From contig CM068549.1 in NCBI GenBank assembly GCA_035048495.1, positions 16,401,103 to 16,465,102 of the forward strand: a stretch of DNA of 64,000 nt, given 5' to 3'. Origin of the DNA: Euptelea pleiosperma (Eukaryota; Streptophyta; Magnoliopsida; Ranunculales; Eupteleaceae). Under the pieces are notes generated by a model that saw only the letters and a list, made by a program, of their open reading frames with translations, was not told the DNA's origin and did no database searches. The first letter of the stretch is position 1, and every line of letters starts with the position of its first letter. The position numbers and the translations under genes were made by a program. Of the stretch, positions 23,268 through 35,430 are shown piece by piece.

Positions 23268-23558
23268 TTTTGATACAGAAATCCCCTAAAATGCCACATG
23301 GCACTCCTTTGGTCCATTGTCGCCATGATTGTTTGGTCCATCGATCTCTTGGTCAACCTACACACCAAATATCAACCTGATTGGAGATTTTCTAGCCGTT
23401 GGATTTGAGCATTTTTACCATGAGCTTGAGAATCATTCATGATAAAAATACTCAAATCCAACGGCTGGAAATCACCAATCAAACTGATTTTTGATATGTA
23501 TGGGTCAGTGGACCCGAAAGAGTGTGCCGACTGCCAGGGACTACTGTATCAAACTTTT
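23268..23558. mobile_element. Foldback element, family H
   Basis: The arms pair from TTTTGATACAGAAATCCC on the left to GGGACTACTGTATCAAA on the right. Inside are CCACATGGCACTC / GAGTGTGCC, AATCCAACGGCTGGAAATCA and its partner TTTCTAGCCGTTGGATTTGA, with the centre near 23430. The inner arm resembles other foldbacks (ACCAATCAAACTGATTTTTG), but the outer repeat is distinct. Confidence 0.65.
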
Positions 23559-23644
23559 GATGTAGAATTCTCTATCGAAGTCTAGTTCTCATTCTATGGG
23601 TAAGACTTGAACCACCAAAATTATAAAGTTAGCAATTGACTAAA

Positions 23645-24021
23645 GGGGTTAGGATCGGGGGACAACCATTTGTGACAACTATTTTTGGCAACCATTTGGC
23701 GTACCCACATAGAAGATGAATCAATTGCTTATTTTTGGCCAGGATGATCTCTACGGTTCAGAGATCATCTTCACAAACAATTCAAATCATTCCGATATTC
23801 GTAGACTAGTTTAGAAATTTAGGAATTATGGACCGCCGATTTTTACTGTGTAACTTGAAAACCACATTTGATAGGGTTAGAAATTTTAGAATGGGCTGAT
23901 TTTTTGTTGGTGTAATCTATACGGTGAGGAGATCATCTTCACCAAAAGTCAGCCATTATTCATCTTCTATGCGGGTACGCCAAAATGGTTGTAAAAAATG
24001 GTTATCCCCCGATCATGACCC
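23645..24021. mobile_element. Mutator-like foldback, family E copy 1
   Basis: Ends GGGGTTAGGATCGGGGGACA and, reversed, GGGTCATGATCGGGGGATAA, flanked by near-perfect 9-bp repeats TTGACTAAA (23636-23644) and TTGCCTAAA (24022-24030), 8 of 9 matching. Inner sequence includes GGCGTACCCACATAGAAGATG near both ends in inverted form. A 9-bp TSD with long terminal inverted repeats indicates a MULE-type MITE. Confidence 0.8.
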
Positions 24022-24695
24022 TTGCCTAAATTGTTTAAGAAATTTGCTATGTTGAAAAATCTAGTTTTGAAAAATCAGAAAAGATGACTAATGGGGTCAC
24101 TTTGAGCATAAATAAAAGTGAGACCTGCTTACCTTTTGAGGCGGGTCCATATTGATTTTTCATCTCTTTAGTATGGAGAATAATGAGGTTAAATTATTTA
24201 ACCAAGACCCTTTATGAGTGAATGAAAAATCTGCTCCAAACTACCCTACTTGTAATGTGTACAAGTGAGTAAAGTTTTTGTGAAAAACTTTAGTTCCACA
24301 ATAAAAAAAATAAATAATAGGAAACAAGCTTATATATAGAGTTTGTTGCTTGTAAACTTGAAGTGTGAGGTAAGAGATAAACCCACGCGTACAAATGGGG
24401 GCCTATGGGCTCTAGTTGGCATTCTGGAACCTCGTTCCAGAAACCTTTCCTTCTTGGTTTGGGTGGATTCATTGTACGTATTTTATCTCTGGGAATAACT
24501 GTCAAATTTTGGTTCATGGAATTTGGGAATAACTGTCAAACAGTTACGCACCACCTTCTCTATTTAATCCTATTTCGTCCCCTCTTTCAAAATACTTATG
24601 CTTTAATTAATTTCTTTAAATTTTATAAGTTTTCTTCTGTGAGCATACGAACACAGTTCCGGTTCGCCAAGTGTGTGGATAACACTTTCCTAATT
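24022..24695. other. Intergenic DNA
   Basis: No gene or recognised repeat. Two overlapping direct copies of TGGGAATAACTGTCAAA-like sequence lie near 24500-24540. Confidence 0.4.
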
Positions 24696-26592
24696 GGCTC
24701 AGGCACCGGTTACCGCCCTAAAATGACAAACTCCGATTACAAGACATAATATGAGCCACCTGGCGCACTCTTAGAGGGATCTGGCCGTATGAATGTTTGA
24801 CCAAGCCCGAAGTGGACTTACAAACCCAAAATCAGCTTGATTAGTGATTTATAGGCATTGGATTGTGTAAAGAATATTTTCATATTCAATTTGACAAAGA
24901 TTCCGTTTGACATAAAACATTCTTGTAACCGTTCCTACGAGCACCAGTATAGTATGGAGATATCGTGGTAAGCATACTTCCCCGACTACTTGAAGACTAA
25001 AAGACAAAAATAGCAAGAATCAGATGATTGACGATATAAGTCATCTGAGTAACTGTCCATTTGTCAGTTAAAGATCGTGTACGCTCGATTAGGAAGGTAA
25101 GTGACTTAGTAGCCATAAGAATATGTTTAAAATGAATAAAATATAATGGTCAAACCTAGTCATTGGACAGACCCGAGTCTGAGTCAAAGATTTTGACTAA
25201 TGGGAGAATCTGATCGATTGGACATAGCCCAATCGATTGGAGGGCTCTGTGTAATCGATTGGAATCTACGAGGCAGAACAATATATTAGTCCGATCGATT
25301 AGAGACTCTGTGTAATCAATTGGAGCCTACGAAATAGGAAACTTATTGAGGCCAATCGATTGGACACTTATACCCAATCGATTAGACATGGCCCAATCGA
25401 TTGGAGAGTACAATCGATTGGACTTTGCACGTACTTAGTCTTTCTCAAATCCAAATTTTTTGGTTCCACTATCCCACGTCCTACATGACTCAGGGTCACG
25501 AATTCTATAAATACAACCCTTCTATACCTTCTCTAATCACACACAGAGACACAGAGTGACTCTATCTTTCAAGAGAGAGAAGAAAATATTTATTTATTAG
25601 AGTATTCATTCGAAGAGCAATAAGCGTGTTTCTCATTCACATCTTGTGAGCTTGTTCTTCTTCTTGATCAAAGCCAAGTGCTTGATCCATCCCTCAGTTT
25701 AGGTCTTTCACTCATATATTCGACCTAGTAGCCTAAGTGTACTAGTGTGTCTCAACACATTTTGAGCAACCTAGGGTTCAGGGTGTATTGAATCCTTCAC
25801 CTTCTGCAAATGCAGGAGTGTTGAGAATTAAGATCAGAGGAGCCGATCGACGGGAGGTTTGGGGTATACCAAATTGAACAAGCGGACAAGGTTTCTTGGC
25901 TGGAAGGGCGCGCGTGAATTCGAAGCGTTGATTCAGAGGACATGGACGCATCGGTAGTAGGCCTTGGCTAAGGTTGGAAGCTATATTTGCAACGGTGCTG
26001 CATAGGTAACCTTTGTTTCGTTTAACTTTTCAGTTAGTGATACTTTCTATTTGGACGTGGTCCCGTGCTTTTTTCTTGGCTAAGGTTTCCACGTAAAAGT
26101 CTTTTGTCTTATGTGATTGTTTGTTTGTATTCCGTTATCTATCTTGATTGGACTAGACGACGAAAAGAAAATAAACCATGGAGGTATATTCGACTTGAGT
26201 CAGTTGTGATAATCTTTTATCAAATAACTAAGGCATGCGATTTTGTTCCCCTACCATTGATCAGTAAAATTGTGTAGGTATAATTAATTTTAAATACCTA
26301 ATCAACCCCCCCTTCTAGGTATATTAGATTAAAAAGAACGGACCGGTGTTATTTCAGATTGGACTTATTTTCATGGGTTAATCTCAACTATGGGAATTTG
26401 AGCAGTATTTGATGTACAAAGATCCAACGCCTAGAAATCACTAATTAGGTTGATTTTTGGTTTGTAGGTCCACCTAGGGATTGGACAAACATCCTCCATA
26501 TGGTCATAGTCCTCTAAGAGTGTGCCACGTAGCTCATATTGTGTCCTGTAACTAGAGCCTATCATTTTAGGGCGGTAACTGGAGCCCGACCT
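24696..26592. mobile_element. Mutator-like foldback, family F copy 1, split by a solo LTR
   Basis: The left arm (24696-24865) and right arm (26362-26592) are inverted copies sharing GTTACCGCCCTAAAATGA, TAATATGAGCCAC, CTCTTAGAG and AAATCAGCTTGATTAGTGAT. They are flanked by TTCCTAATT (24687-24695) and TTCTTAATT (26593-26601), a 9-bp TSD with 8 matches. Removing the LTR and one copy of its TSD leaves about 401 bp, the same size as copies 2 and 3 at 41 kb. No coding capacity. Confidence 0.82.
24866..26356 (+). mobile_element. Solo LTR (1491 bp), CCAATCGATTGG family
   Basis: Starts TGTAAAGAATATTTTC and ends GTTATTTCA (TG...CA), flanked on both sides by GATTG (24861-24865, 26357-26361), a perfect 5-bp TSD. 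U3 (about 25200-25430) carries around nine copies of a CAATCGATTG palindrome, then TATAAATA at 25506, then R/U5 with a C-tract before TTCTAGGTAT. No primer site, gag or pol, so it arose by recombination between two LTRs. It sits in the centre of a Mutator-like foldback. Confidence 0.92.
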
Positions 26593-26601
26593 TTCTTAAT
26601 T

Positions 26602-26771
26602 TCAACTGCCCATTTTGCTTCATCCATTATCAAAAGGCTTATCAGCTACCCATTTTGGTTCATCAACTCTCCAATTTTCCTCAGTAGAAAAAATATGAGT
26701 CGTAGGTGAAGCAAAATGAGCAATTTCTAAAACTCAATGACACAACTCGACCCCTACGTAGACTTGTGTTT
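26602..26771. other. Spacer between two LTR copies
   Basis: Contains two tandem-like variants of CTACCCATTTTGGTTCATC. No gene. Confidence 0.4.
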
Positions 26772-28251
26772 TGTAAAGAATACTTTCTTGTTCTAGTTTT
26801 GGCAAAGATTCTGTATGACATAAATATTCATGTCACCGTTCCTACGAGCACTAGTGTAGCTTCAAAGTTGTCGTAGTACTCATTCTTCGTCGACTACATG
26901 AAGACTAAAAAACGACATGAGTCATCTGAGTAACTGCTTCTCGCCTGTTAAAGATCTTGTATGCTCACATAAGAAGGTAAAAAACTTAGTAACCATGTAT
27001 AAGAATAGGATATTAAAATCTAATTAATGGTTGACCTAAGTCAAAGGACTAACCCTAGTCCTTTTGTGCGAATGAAAGTAAAAATATTGACTATAGAGAA
27101 AGTCCAATCGATTAGACTCTATGGGACAGAAACTTCCCATAGTACAATCGATTGGAGTTTTGTCTACAATCGATTGGAAAACTAATCGATTGGACTATGT
27201 AGGACAGCACTTCTAAAGTGCCCAATCGATTAGACCTTGAATACAATTGATTGCTTTAATGAACAAAAACCCATCCGTACAATTACAATCGATTGGGCTC
27301 AAAGTACCAATCGATTGGTTAAGTGTACAATCGATTGGACTTTGCAGAATCCCTCAAATTTAGATACAGTTTTTGTAGTCCCTTATCCGCATGTCTTGCA
27401 CAAGTAGGGGTTCAATATTTCTATAAATAGAGCACTCCTGAGCTATAGAAAAGACACAATAATAGATAAAAGAGTAAGCTTTCTATTTAGATAATAGTCC
27501 TTGTTTAGAAGAGAAAAGCCCTAGCTTCCATTATTCATCTTGTGAGTTTTTCTCTTCCATAGATCAAAGCTGAGAGCTTTATCCGACTCTGCCTAGGTGT
27601 TCTAGTTAATAACTTAACCTAGTACTAGAGAAGTACTAGTGTGACTCAACACTCTTGAGCAACTGTGGGGTTCAGGGTGTACTGAATCCTTCATCTTCGG
27701 TAGAGACTATCGTGTGAGAAATAAGATTAGGGTGTACTGATTGAAGATAGGTTTGAGGAGTATCAAACTGAACAAGCGGCAAAGGCTTCATAATTGGGAG
27801 GGTGCATGTGGATTCGTAGTGTAGAGTCAGAAGACGTGGACACGCCGGTAGTGGGCCTTGGTTAAGGTTGGAAGTTGCATTCGCAATGGTGCTGCGTAGG
27901 TAACTTCTGTAACTCAGAAATTTTCAGTTAGTGATAATTTCCGTCTGGACGTGGTCCCATGATTTTTCCTTGGCTAAGGTTTTAACGTAAAAACTTTTTA
28001 TTGTGGATTGTTTGATTGTTGTTCCGCTAATGTTTTGATTAAATCAAATAACAAAAAGATAATATACCACGGAGGTATATTTGATTTGAGTCGATTGAGA
28101 TAATCTATTTATCAATCAACTGAGGCATGCAAGTTTATCACATTATCTATACTAGTAATATTGTGTTAGGTTAGTTTAATTTTTAAATACCTAATCAACC
28201 CCCCCCCTTTCTAGGTATTCTTGAGTAAAAGAGAATGGACCAGTTATTTCA
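26772..28251 (+). mobile_element. Second LTR of the CCAATCGATTGG family
   Basis: About 1480 bp, starting TGTAAAGAATACTTTC and ending GTTATTTCA, parallel to the LTR at 24866 along its length: palindrome cluster (about 27100-27345), TATAAATAG at 27422, C-tract near 28200. The 5-bp flanks (TGTTT, GGGTT) do not match, so it is either an old solo LTR or a product of recombination between copies. No primer-binding site follows. Confidence 0.82.
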
Positions 28252-28621
28252 GGGTTACTATATCGATTCGAAACTCAACAATTTACTTTAAGCCTTTTAA
28301 GGCTTCTTTATCAAAATATGAGACATTATTCTTAATTTTTAAATTATTATTAATATTTTCTGATTTTATACTTTTTTTAGAATACTTTTTGTTACAATAT
28401 GAGATACTATAAAATATTTTATTTTAAAGGGGTGACGAAATGCCCATGCCCCTAACCCTACCGGGATGTTCCTAAGTCCCTAATGTTATTGTCAGTACAT
28501 CATTACTTCCCTCAATTAATAGGGACACATCTTTAACTTGTTTTCTTAAATTATTCTGTAAAAATATATGTAAATCAAATTAATAATCTTGATAACTTAT
28601 TATATATAATTTACGGGGCAA
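28252..28621. other. Intergenic DNA
   Basis: AT-rich, no gene or clear repeat. Confidence 0.4.
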
Positions 28622-31600
28622 ATTATTATTCCAAAAACCTCAGATTGTGGCCATCCAGGAAACTAAGTTGACGATCATAGATGCAAGGATGGTAGGCCAG
28701 TTGTGGAAAGGACAGCAAGTAAGGTGGGTGCTTCTCTCCATCGATAGGTGCGTCAGGAGGAATCTTACTTATGTGGGATTTGAATGTAGTGGAGGTGTCT
28801 GATAATCTCATTGGCGCCTTTTCCGCTTCAATCTTTGGTAAGATCAGAGGAACGCAGTGGGAATGGGCATTTTCTGGAGTGTATGGGCCGGTAAATCAGG
28901 GCGACAAACAACAATTTTGGCAAGAGCTAGATGATATTAGAGGCATGTGGAACGTGCCTTGGTGTTTGGGAGGGGATTTTAATGATTTAATCACAGCTTC
29001 AGATAAGAGCAAAGGAGCCCCTAGGACCCGAGGCATGAGACAGTTTAGGTCTTTTTTGGATAGGAACATGTTGGTGGACCTTCCACTAGTAGGCAGTTCT
29101 TTCACGTGGACCAATGGACAAGCCAATCCAACCTTTAGCAGACTAGACAAATTTTTGGTGGATGGGGATTAGACGAAAATGTTCCCTAGGCTCGTGCAAA
29201 AGGGCTTACCCAGAATCACTTCCGACCACACACCAATTTGTTTGTCTTGTGGGGTATATTCTGCAAGAGTTCGACCATTCAGATTTGAGAACATGTGGCT
29301 AAAAGTAGAAGGTTTCACAGAAAAAGTGAAAAGTTGGTGGCAATCTTTTGAAGTGGAAGGTACTGCAGGATTCGTGATTAGAAACAAACTCATAGCTCTC
29401 AAGGTAAAATTGAAAGAATGGAATAAGAATGATCTAGGGAAGGTTGACATGAAAATGAAAGCTATCATGGAACAGATCAGGGGATTGGACACTAGGAAGG
29501 AACAAGGACTGTTGGAGGCGGATGAATTTGGGGAAAGGGATGAACTTAAAAAAGAGTTCAAAAAACGGGCTCTACTTGACAAGATATGCTGGAGACAGAA
29601 ATCTAGGGTGAGGTGGCTAAAAGAGGGCGACAACAACACCAAATTTTTCCACCAAATGGCAAATTCCAAAAGGCGAAACAATCACATAGATTCTGTCAAA
29701 ATTAAAGAAAATGTCGTAGAGGACGAAGCAAAGATCAGGAAGGAAATAGAATGTTTTTACAAGAACCTATACACGAAAAAGTCCCAGGAGGGACCAACAT
29801 TGGATGGCCTGGCTTTTGATTCGATTTGCAAGGAGTCGAGGAAGGGTTTGGAGAGAAGCTTCAGCGAGGAGGAAGTCAGGAAGGCGATTTTTGAGATGTC
29901 AGGGGATAAAGGCCCAAGTCCAGATGGGTTCATGATTGCTTTTTTTCAAGTCTGTTGGGACATAATCAAGCCAGACCTGATGAGAGTTTTTGAGGAGCTC
30001 CACTCGAGGAATTTCTTGGACTTTGGGAATAACCAAACATTCATTGTCCTGATTCCAAAGATCAAAGGGGCAAAAGACATATCGGATTTCAGACCCATTA
30101 GTCTACTCGGGAGTGTATACAAGATAGTAGCCAAGGGGTTAGCGTCTAGGCTCAAAGAGGTGATGGGAGAGATCATCTCAGGTGAGTAAGGAGCTTTTGT
30201 GAAAGGTAGACAGATTTTAGACGGAATCTTAATCGCTAACGAGTGCATCGATTCTAGACGCCGCCTTAGGTCACCAGGTTTGGCTTGAAAGATTGATATG
30301 GAAAAGGCCTATGATCACACAAACTGGGCTTTTATAGATTACTTGCTAGGAAGAATGGGGTTTGGAGTCAAATGGCGGGTATGGATGAAAAAGTGCATTA
30401 GGTCTCCCCGATTCTTAGTGTTAATTAATGGGTCAACGTCTGGTTTCTTCGAGAGTTCTGGGGTTTTAGACAAGGTGACCCACTGTCTCCCTTTCTATTT
30501 ATCATGGTGACTAAGGCCTTAGGTAGAATGATCACGAGAGGAGTCGAATTAGGGGAATTATCGGATTTCCAGGCAAGCAGGAGAGGGGTGTCTATTTCTC
30601 ATTTATAATTCGCGGACGACACCCTTTTGTTCTTGACAGGAACCTCAAAACAAGTGACCTTCTTGCACAGCTTGCTTTGTTGCTTCGAAGTCTACTCGGG
30701 TCTCAAAATCAATTTCAAAAAAGGCACAATCATGGCCATAGGAGAGGTGGACGACGTCAAGGAGCGGGCTAGAATTTTATGATGTTCTATTGGCTCGTTG
30801 CTTTCCTCCTACCTTGGTCTTCCTTTGGGGGCATCATATAGGGGTAAGTCGATTTGAGACCCGGTAGTGGAAAGGATGCGTAGAAGATTGTCGAGATGGA
30901 AGGGGAGATACCTCTCTAAAGGGGGTAAGATGACACTCATTAGGAGCACGTTGTTTAACCTACCAATCTATTTTCTTCCACTATTCTCGATTCCCGCATC
31001 AATCGTAAAGAAAATAGAGAGGCTCATGAGGAATTTTCTGTGGCACGACTCGGAGGATTCTTTTCGTTATCATCTGGTTAGTTGGGCTCATGCATGCTTA
31101 CCAAAGTCGAAGGGTGGTCTAGGATTTAAGAAGATTGGTACCATGAACATGGCATTCTTGGGGAAATGGATCTGGAGATTTGGCAAGGAGGGAAACAGCT
31201 TATGCCGTAGGGTGATAGTTGGGATTTACGGAGAGGAGATTGGGGGATGGGTATCCAAACCGTCTAGACTTTCACATAGTTGTGGAGTTTGGAAAGGCAT
31301 TATGAAAACTAAGGACAAGGTGCTAGAAGGATCTAGACTAGCCCTAGGTGATGGTTTCAGGATTAGGTTCTGGGAGGATACATGGGCGGGGGACCTTTGC
31401 CTCAAGGAGACCTTTCCTAGGGTGTTCTACCTTTCGCAGTGCAAAGGTCAAACTGTTGATCGATTCTGGACCGGTTCTCCTCAGGAGATAGATGGGATTT
31501 AGGTCTCAGAAAGAATCCTTTTGACTGGGAGAAAGAACATATTGATTTGTTGCGAGACTACTTAAACTTGCACCTTGTCACCAATTCGGAGGAGGACCAT

Positions 31601-32301
31601 CTAATCTGGACTCATTCTAAAACGGGTAATTTCACGGTTCGGACGTTTTATGAAGCATTAGAAATTTCATCAACCTCATCCCCTTCCAACTCTTCATACC
31701 TTAAACTTTGGAAATCTAAAGTCCCATTAAAAATCCGCTTCTTTGCTAGGCTTGCTTTTTCTAACAAGATTCTTACCGTTGAAAACTTGATCATTAGAAA
31801 GTGGATTTTAGTGGTCTTTTGTGTTATGCGTAAGGCTAGTGGGGAGAACACTAACCATCTTCTTGTACACTGCGAGTTCTTTAGACAGGTATGGACGCTC
31901 TTTCTAACCTATATGCATTTGAGTTGGGTTTTTCCAGAGGCTGTGGGGGCGGTATTGGAGAGTTGGCCTCATAATCATTTGTTGGCAAGAGGCAAGATAC
32001 TTTGAAAAATGGTGCCACTAGCAATCATGTGGGGAGTGTGGAAGGAAAGGAATATGAGAACTTTTCAAGGCAAGGAAAGTTCACTTCAGGAGGTTATAGT
32101 GAACATTAAGGCACTTCTTTACAGTTGGGCAGCATCTTTGAGGAATCGAGAGGAGTTTTCTTTAGTGACATGGTGTTTAGGATGGATCAAATTTTGTGTT
32201 GAACTTTTTTCTTTGCTTTTCTCTTTTTTGTATCCTTGAGATCTTCTCGATCTCCTTTTGCTTCAATATAGCTTTAGACTTATCAAAAAAAAAAAAAAAA
32301 A
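28622..32301 (+). mobile_element. Decayed L1-type LINE, ORF2 with EN, RT and zf-RVT regions
   Basis: The element opens inside ORF2 at the endonuclease (IVAIQETKL near 28640), continues with GGDFNDL and SRLDKFLV (to 29172), then TSDHTPI, the RT motifs KGPSPDGF (about 29920) and FRPISLL (about 30090), DMEKAYDH (30295), FADDTLLF (about 30610), KGGKMTLI (30920) and zf-RVT (31550-32005). It ends in a run of about 17 A at 32285. Stops interrupt the frame near 29170, 30187, 30287, 30606 and 30855, with frameshifts near 30490 and 31500, so it cannot make a working enzyme. ORF1 is absent (5' truncation). A matching TSD was not found. Confidence 0.9.
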
Positions 32302-33059
32302 TCCATTTGGTCAGTGGGACCTGGGTTGGAGGCCTTTACTCACCAATGGACCTAGGCAACCGCTTTAATGGCGCCGGCCTGGCTCTATTAGCGGAATACA
32401 AAACTTAGGACCCGTTTCCTCAAAAAAAAAAAATCAAGTTTGGACCCGTTTCATACCGATTCTCCTGTACATCTTTTTTATTTTATTTTTGATATTTTGG
32501 TCTCGGCGGAAAGCAAGACTTCAGTGCACGGTGGTCAACAGATTGTTGAAGTCAAGCACCAAAGAACAGAAGTTGGTTCATTACGGAAGTCCTAACCCAA
32601 CTGCTACCGTAGACAAGTCCTCTTCACGTGCCAAGACTTTTTTTCCCATTGTCAAAGAACACCACGAGCTATGGACCAAAAATACTACCAACTTGTGTCA
32701 CAAAGACTTCAAAGACCCATTAATTCCACCATTTATGTACGTGTGCGAATCTCTTTGCCTGGAATATTGTAGAAAACAACAACTTGTCCCCCCACCATTC
32801 ATGTTTTATCCAGCTTTAATCTTCCTCGTATTTATGTGGATGCCAATGATTTAATAGTTCAGGTAGTAAGATAATATATTACTACCTCATCCAAGCCGTT
32901 GAGCTCCGTGAGAATGATGTCATGGAGATCGTGATAGCCTCACCCACCACATTGATTCACAAAATCTAATAAAAAATAAAATAAAAATTTGCTACTTTTA
33001 ATTTGTTTGGTCTCCTCCAGACAGTCAGTCAATTTTCAGCACCCATGTTCTTGATCCGC
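32302..33059. other. Intergenic DNA
   Basis: No supported gene. The open frame at 32489-32854 has no recognised domain and no exon context. Confidence 0.35.
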
Positions 33060-33310
33060 ATTTTAGGGATTGGATGAATTTCTTAGGGACCCCACTTCAT
33101 CTTTCGTTAACGGTCCAAATCCTTGACCTTTAGTCGCTAGAGTGGAAAATCGCATTCAAGGATGGAAGATGGAAGAGCAAATTACTTTCACACGCTGATC
33201 AATTTACCCTCCTAAAGGCTGTAGCCTCGGTCATTCTCACTTACCAAAGGTCTAGTTTCCTACTTCCCAATAATTCCCATAAATATGTCTTCATTCATTG
33301 CCGAACCTTG
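33060..33310 (+). mobile_element. Short LINE RT remnant
   Basis: In shifting frames the sequence reads ENRIQGWKM and then LLKAVASVI...SSFLLPN, the familiar post-RT segment of plant L1 ORF2 where RLQGWK precedes LIKAVASAIP. At least one frameshift and one stop. No ends identified. Confidence 0.6.
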
Positions 33311-34019
33311 GTTGGCGCCTAATTCAAAACCTACAAGCAAAAATATTTTAAAATGATCAATATCCATTTCACTCCAATCCCAACCCATTCAGGTTATCAC
33401 CTAATCAATTACCTTTCCACTCGATCTATAATTGGCCTTCTCATGGACTTAGAATCCCACCTTTGCCTTACGCGTGAATAACGTGTAGAGACCACTCAAC
33501 TTACTAGAATGTTCTTTACGACTAGAAAATTTCCATGGCATGATACTTACACAATGGATTGGGTATTGGCTTCACTCACTGTAAGTGCCATAAGTGACCC
33601 ATTCCATCCATGGTGACATGTGACCAAACGATTCACTGAGGCTACTCTTGTGAACATCTCGCCCAGTACTGCGTATCCCACTAAAGTAGTGGACGTAACC
33701 CGGAAATTAGACCCAGTTAATTGTTTTGGGTCAGTTTCTTGCCAGCTCGATTATGCTAGGCAACAACCTTGTCCAGTTAGACAATTTTATAAGGAATATA
33801 TCCATATTCTATTTGGCTTAATTCCATGATAGTTGGCACGAAGAAACTCTCCTATGCTTTATGGACCTCCCACGCATCTATTCACACTACCACTGGAGTT
33901 ACCCCATAACTCTAGTATACGTCATGGAAGCAATCTTGCCCATCAAAGTACAGATCCCGAATCACCCTGAGCACTGAAAGATGATACAATCCCGGAGCAT
34001 AAGTGGATACAAGCGTGGG
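33311..34019. other. Intergenic DNA, likely retrotransposon debris
   Basis: No intact gene. The composition and the adjacent pol fragment suggest eroded LTR-retrotransposon sequence, but no motif is clear. Confidence 0.3.
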
Positions 34020-34315
34020 TCAATGAAATAAATTTGATCAATGAGAGAAAATTGAAAGCAATATGCCATGCTCGAGCCTATCCACAGAGGATTACTGTGG
34101 CTCTGCCAAGAAGGTCCATATCCATGAGAACTCAAGGAAGAACAAATAGATCAGACCCATTCAAAAGTCAGACCCAAGAGGGAAATTTAAGCCCGACTGG
34201 GAAGGCTCGTACATGATCAAGGAGGTTTTGCTAGGATATGCCATCTGCCTCGCTAATTTGGATGGCAATGATTTTTTGGCACCTACCAATGCTGATCAAG
34301 TAAAAAAGTATTAAT
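34020..34315 (+). mobile_element. Ty3/gypsy pol fragment, integrase C-terminal end
   Basis: Translation gives a segment like NEFKPDWEGSYMIKEVL (about 34180-34235, with a frame change at the start), then ANLDGNDF and PTNADQVKKYY, matching the post-integrase tail of plant Ty3-type polyproteins, where a WEGPY motif precedes a Y-rich end. Upstream RAYPQRI belongs to the same tail. Frames are broken. The rest of the element is not recognisable here. Confidence 0.6.
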
Positions 34316-35136
34316 ACGCTTAATTAGCGATCATCAATAATATTCCACACAAGGGGTAGGTAATGACAGAGACCCTTTAGAGAGGCCCTTGATTGATCGA
34401 CCAATGTTCTTTAGAATACCCAAGCTAGTAACACCCTTATCCATTGCAAACCACATTGAGTTTAGGCCTTTTTCTTAAAGAATCCAAAAAAGAAATTAAA
34501 AGAGAAACCCCAAAATCCAAAAAAAAATAAAAATATAAAAGAAAAAGGAAAACTCTCCCTTTTACTCCATTCATCATCTTTAGGAGAGAGAGAGGGGAAG
34601 GAAGAAACTCCTTCACAAAACTAGGGGCAAGGCAAAGTGAAGTATGAAAAGAAAAAAAAAAAAAGTAAGATGTCCAAAAGAAATGGAGAAGACAAAGGAA
34701 AATTTCAATATGAACCCCTCCAAAGAAGTCAATCCAGCAAGGTGGTACATTTCATTCATAATCCCTCTCTCAAACCTAGGCACCACATTTTTATCTTTTT
34801 AACCCCTTATATTTTTGTTCAAAACCTAAGCCATATATTTTGTCCTAGAAGCAGACATGCACTCTCTTGATTTCTAAGGCAACTGTGTGTCATAAGCATG
34901 GTCCTATGGCAAAAAAAATCGGCACTGGTAAGGACATATATATGGCATGAGAACCAAGGCCAGTTTCAGTCCAAGACTAGAGTCAAATCCAAACTAGAAC
35001 TAAATCCAAATGACCAGAGGTACTTTGAAGACATCTCTATGCCAGGAGCAAGTCCACAGAGTCAATGAAACCCAAATCAAATGAACCATGCAGCAAAGAT
35101 AGGTCGGGAAGACAACCCTCTCTATTCTAGGTTGGA
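34316..35136. other. Intergenic DNA, possible LTR remnant
   Basis: Follows the pol fragment and could be its 3' non-coding region, with an A/G-rich stretch at 34490-34700. No gene. Confidence 0.3.
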
Positions 35137-35430
35137 CAATATTATAAACCACATGGCACACTCTTAGATACCACTGACCGTATGGAGTTTGTCCCATCCC
35201 TAGGTGGACCTATATACCAAATATAAGCCTGATTAGTGATTTCAAACCTTTGGATCTGAGTACCCCAAATAATGCTCCAAATCTAATGTTAAAACCAACT
35301 CATGAAAACGTACTCCAATCAAATCCTTAAAAATCACTAATTTTTTTTTGCATGTAGGTCTATCTAGAGATGGGACAAACATCGATACGGTCAGTAATCT
35401 CTACTAGTGTGACACGTGCATTGCACGTGG
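35137..35430. mobile_element. Foldback element (core-module type), ends degraded
   Basis: The left arm has CACATGGCACACTCTTAGA, GACCGTATGGAGTTTGTCCC and ATCCCTAGGTGGACCTATAT; the right arm has TAGGTCTATCTAGAGATGGG and ACATCGATACGGTCAGTAAT. The centre is near 35295. Its right end fuses into ACTAGTGTGACACGTGCATTG, a Helitron-3'-end-like hairpin sequence on the minus strand. Confidence 0.6.

Noticed and set aside
32489..32854. 121-aa open frame as a gene
   Set aside because: No domain, no upstream regulatory context, flanked by A-tracts and retrotransposon debris.
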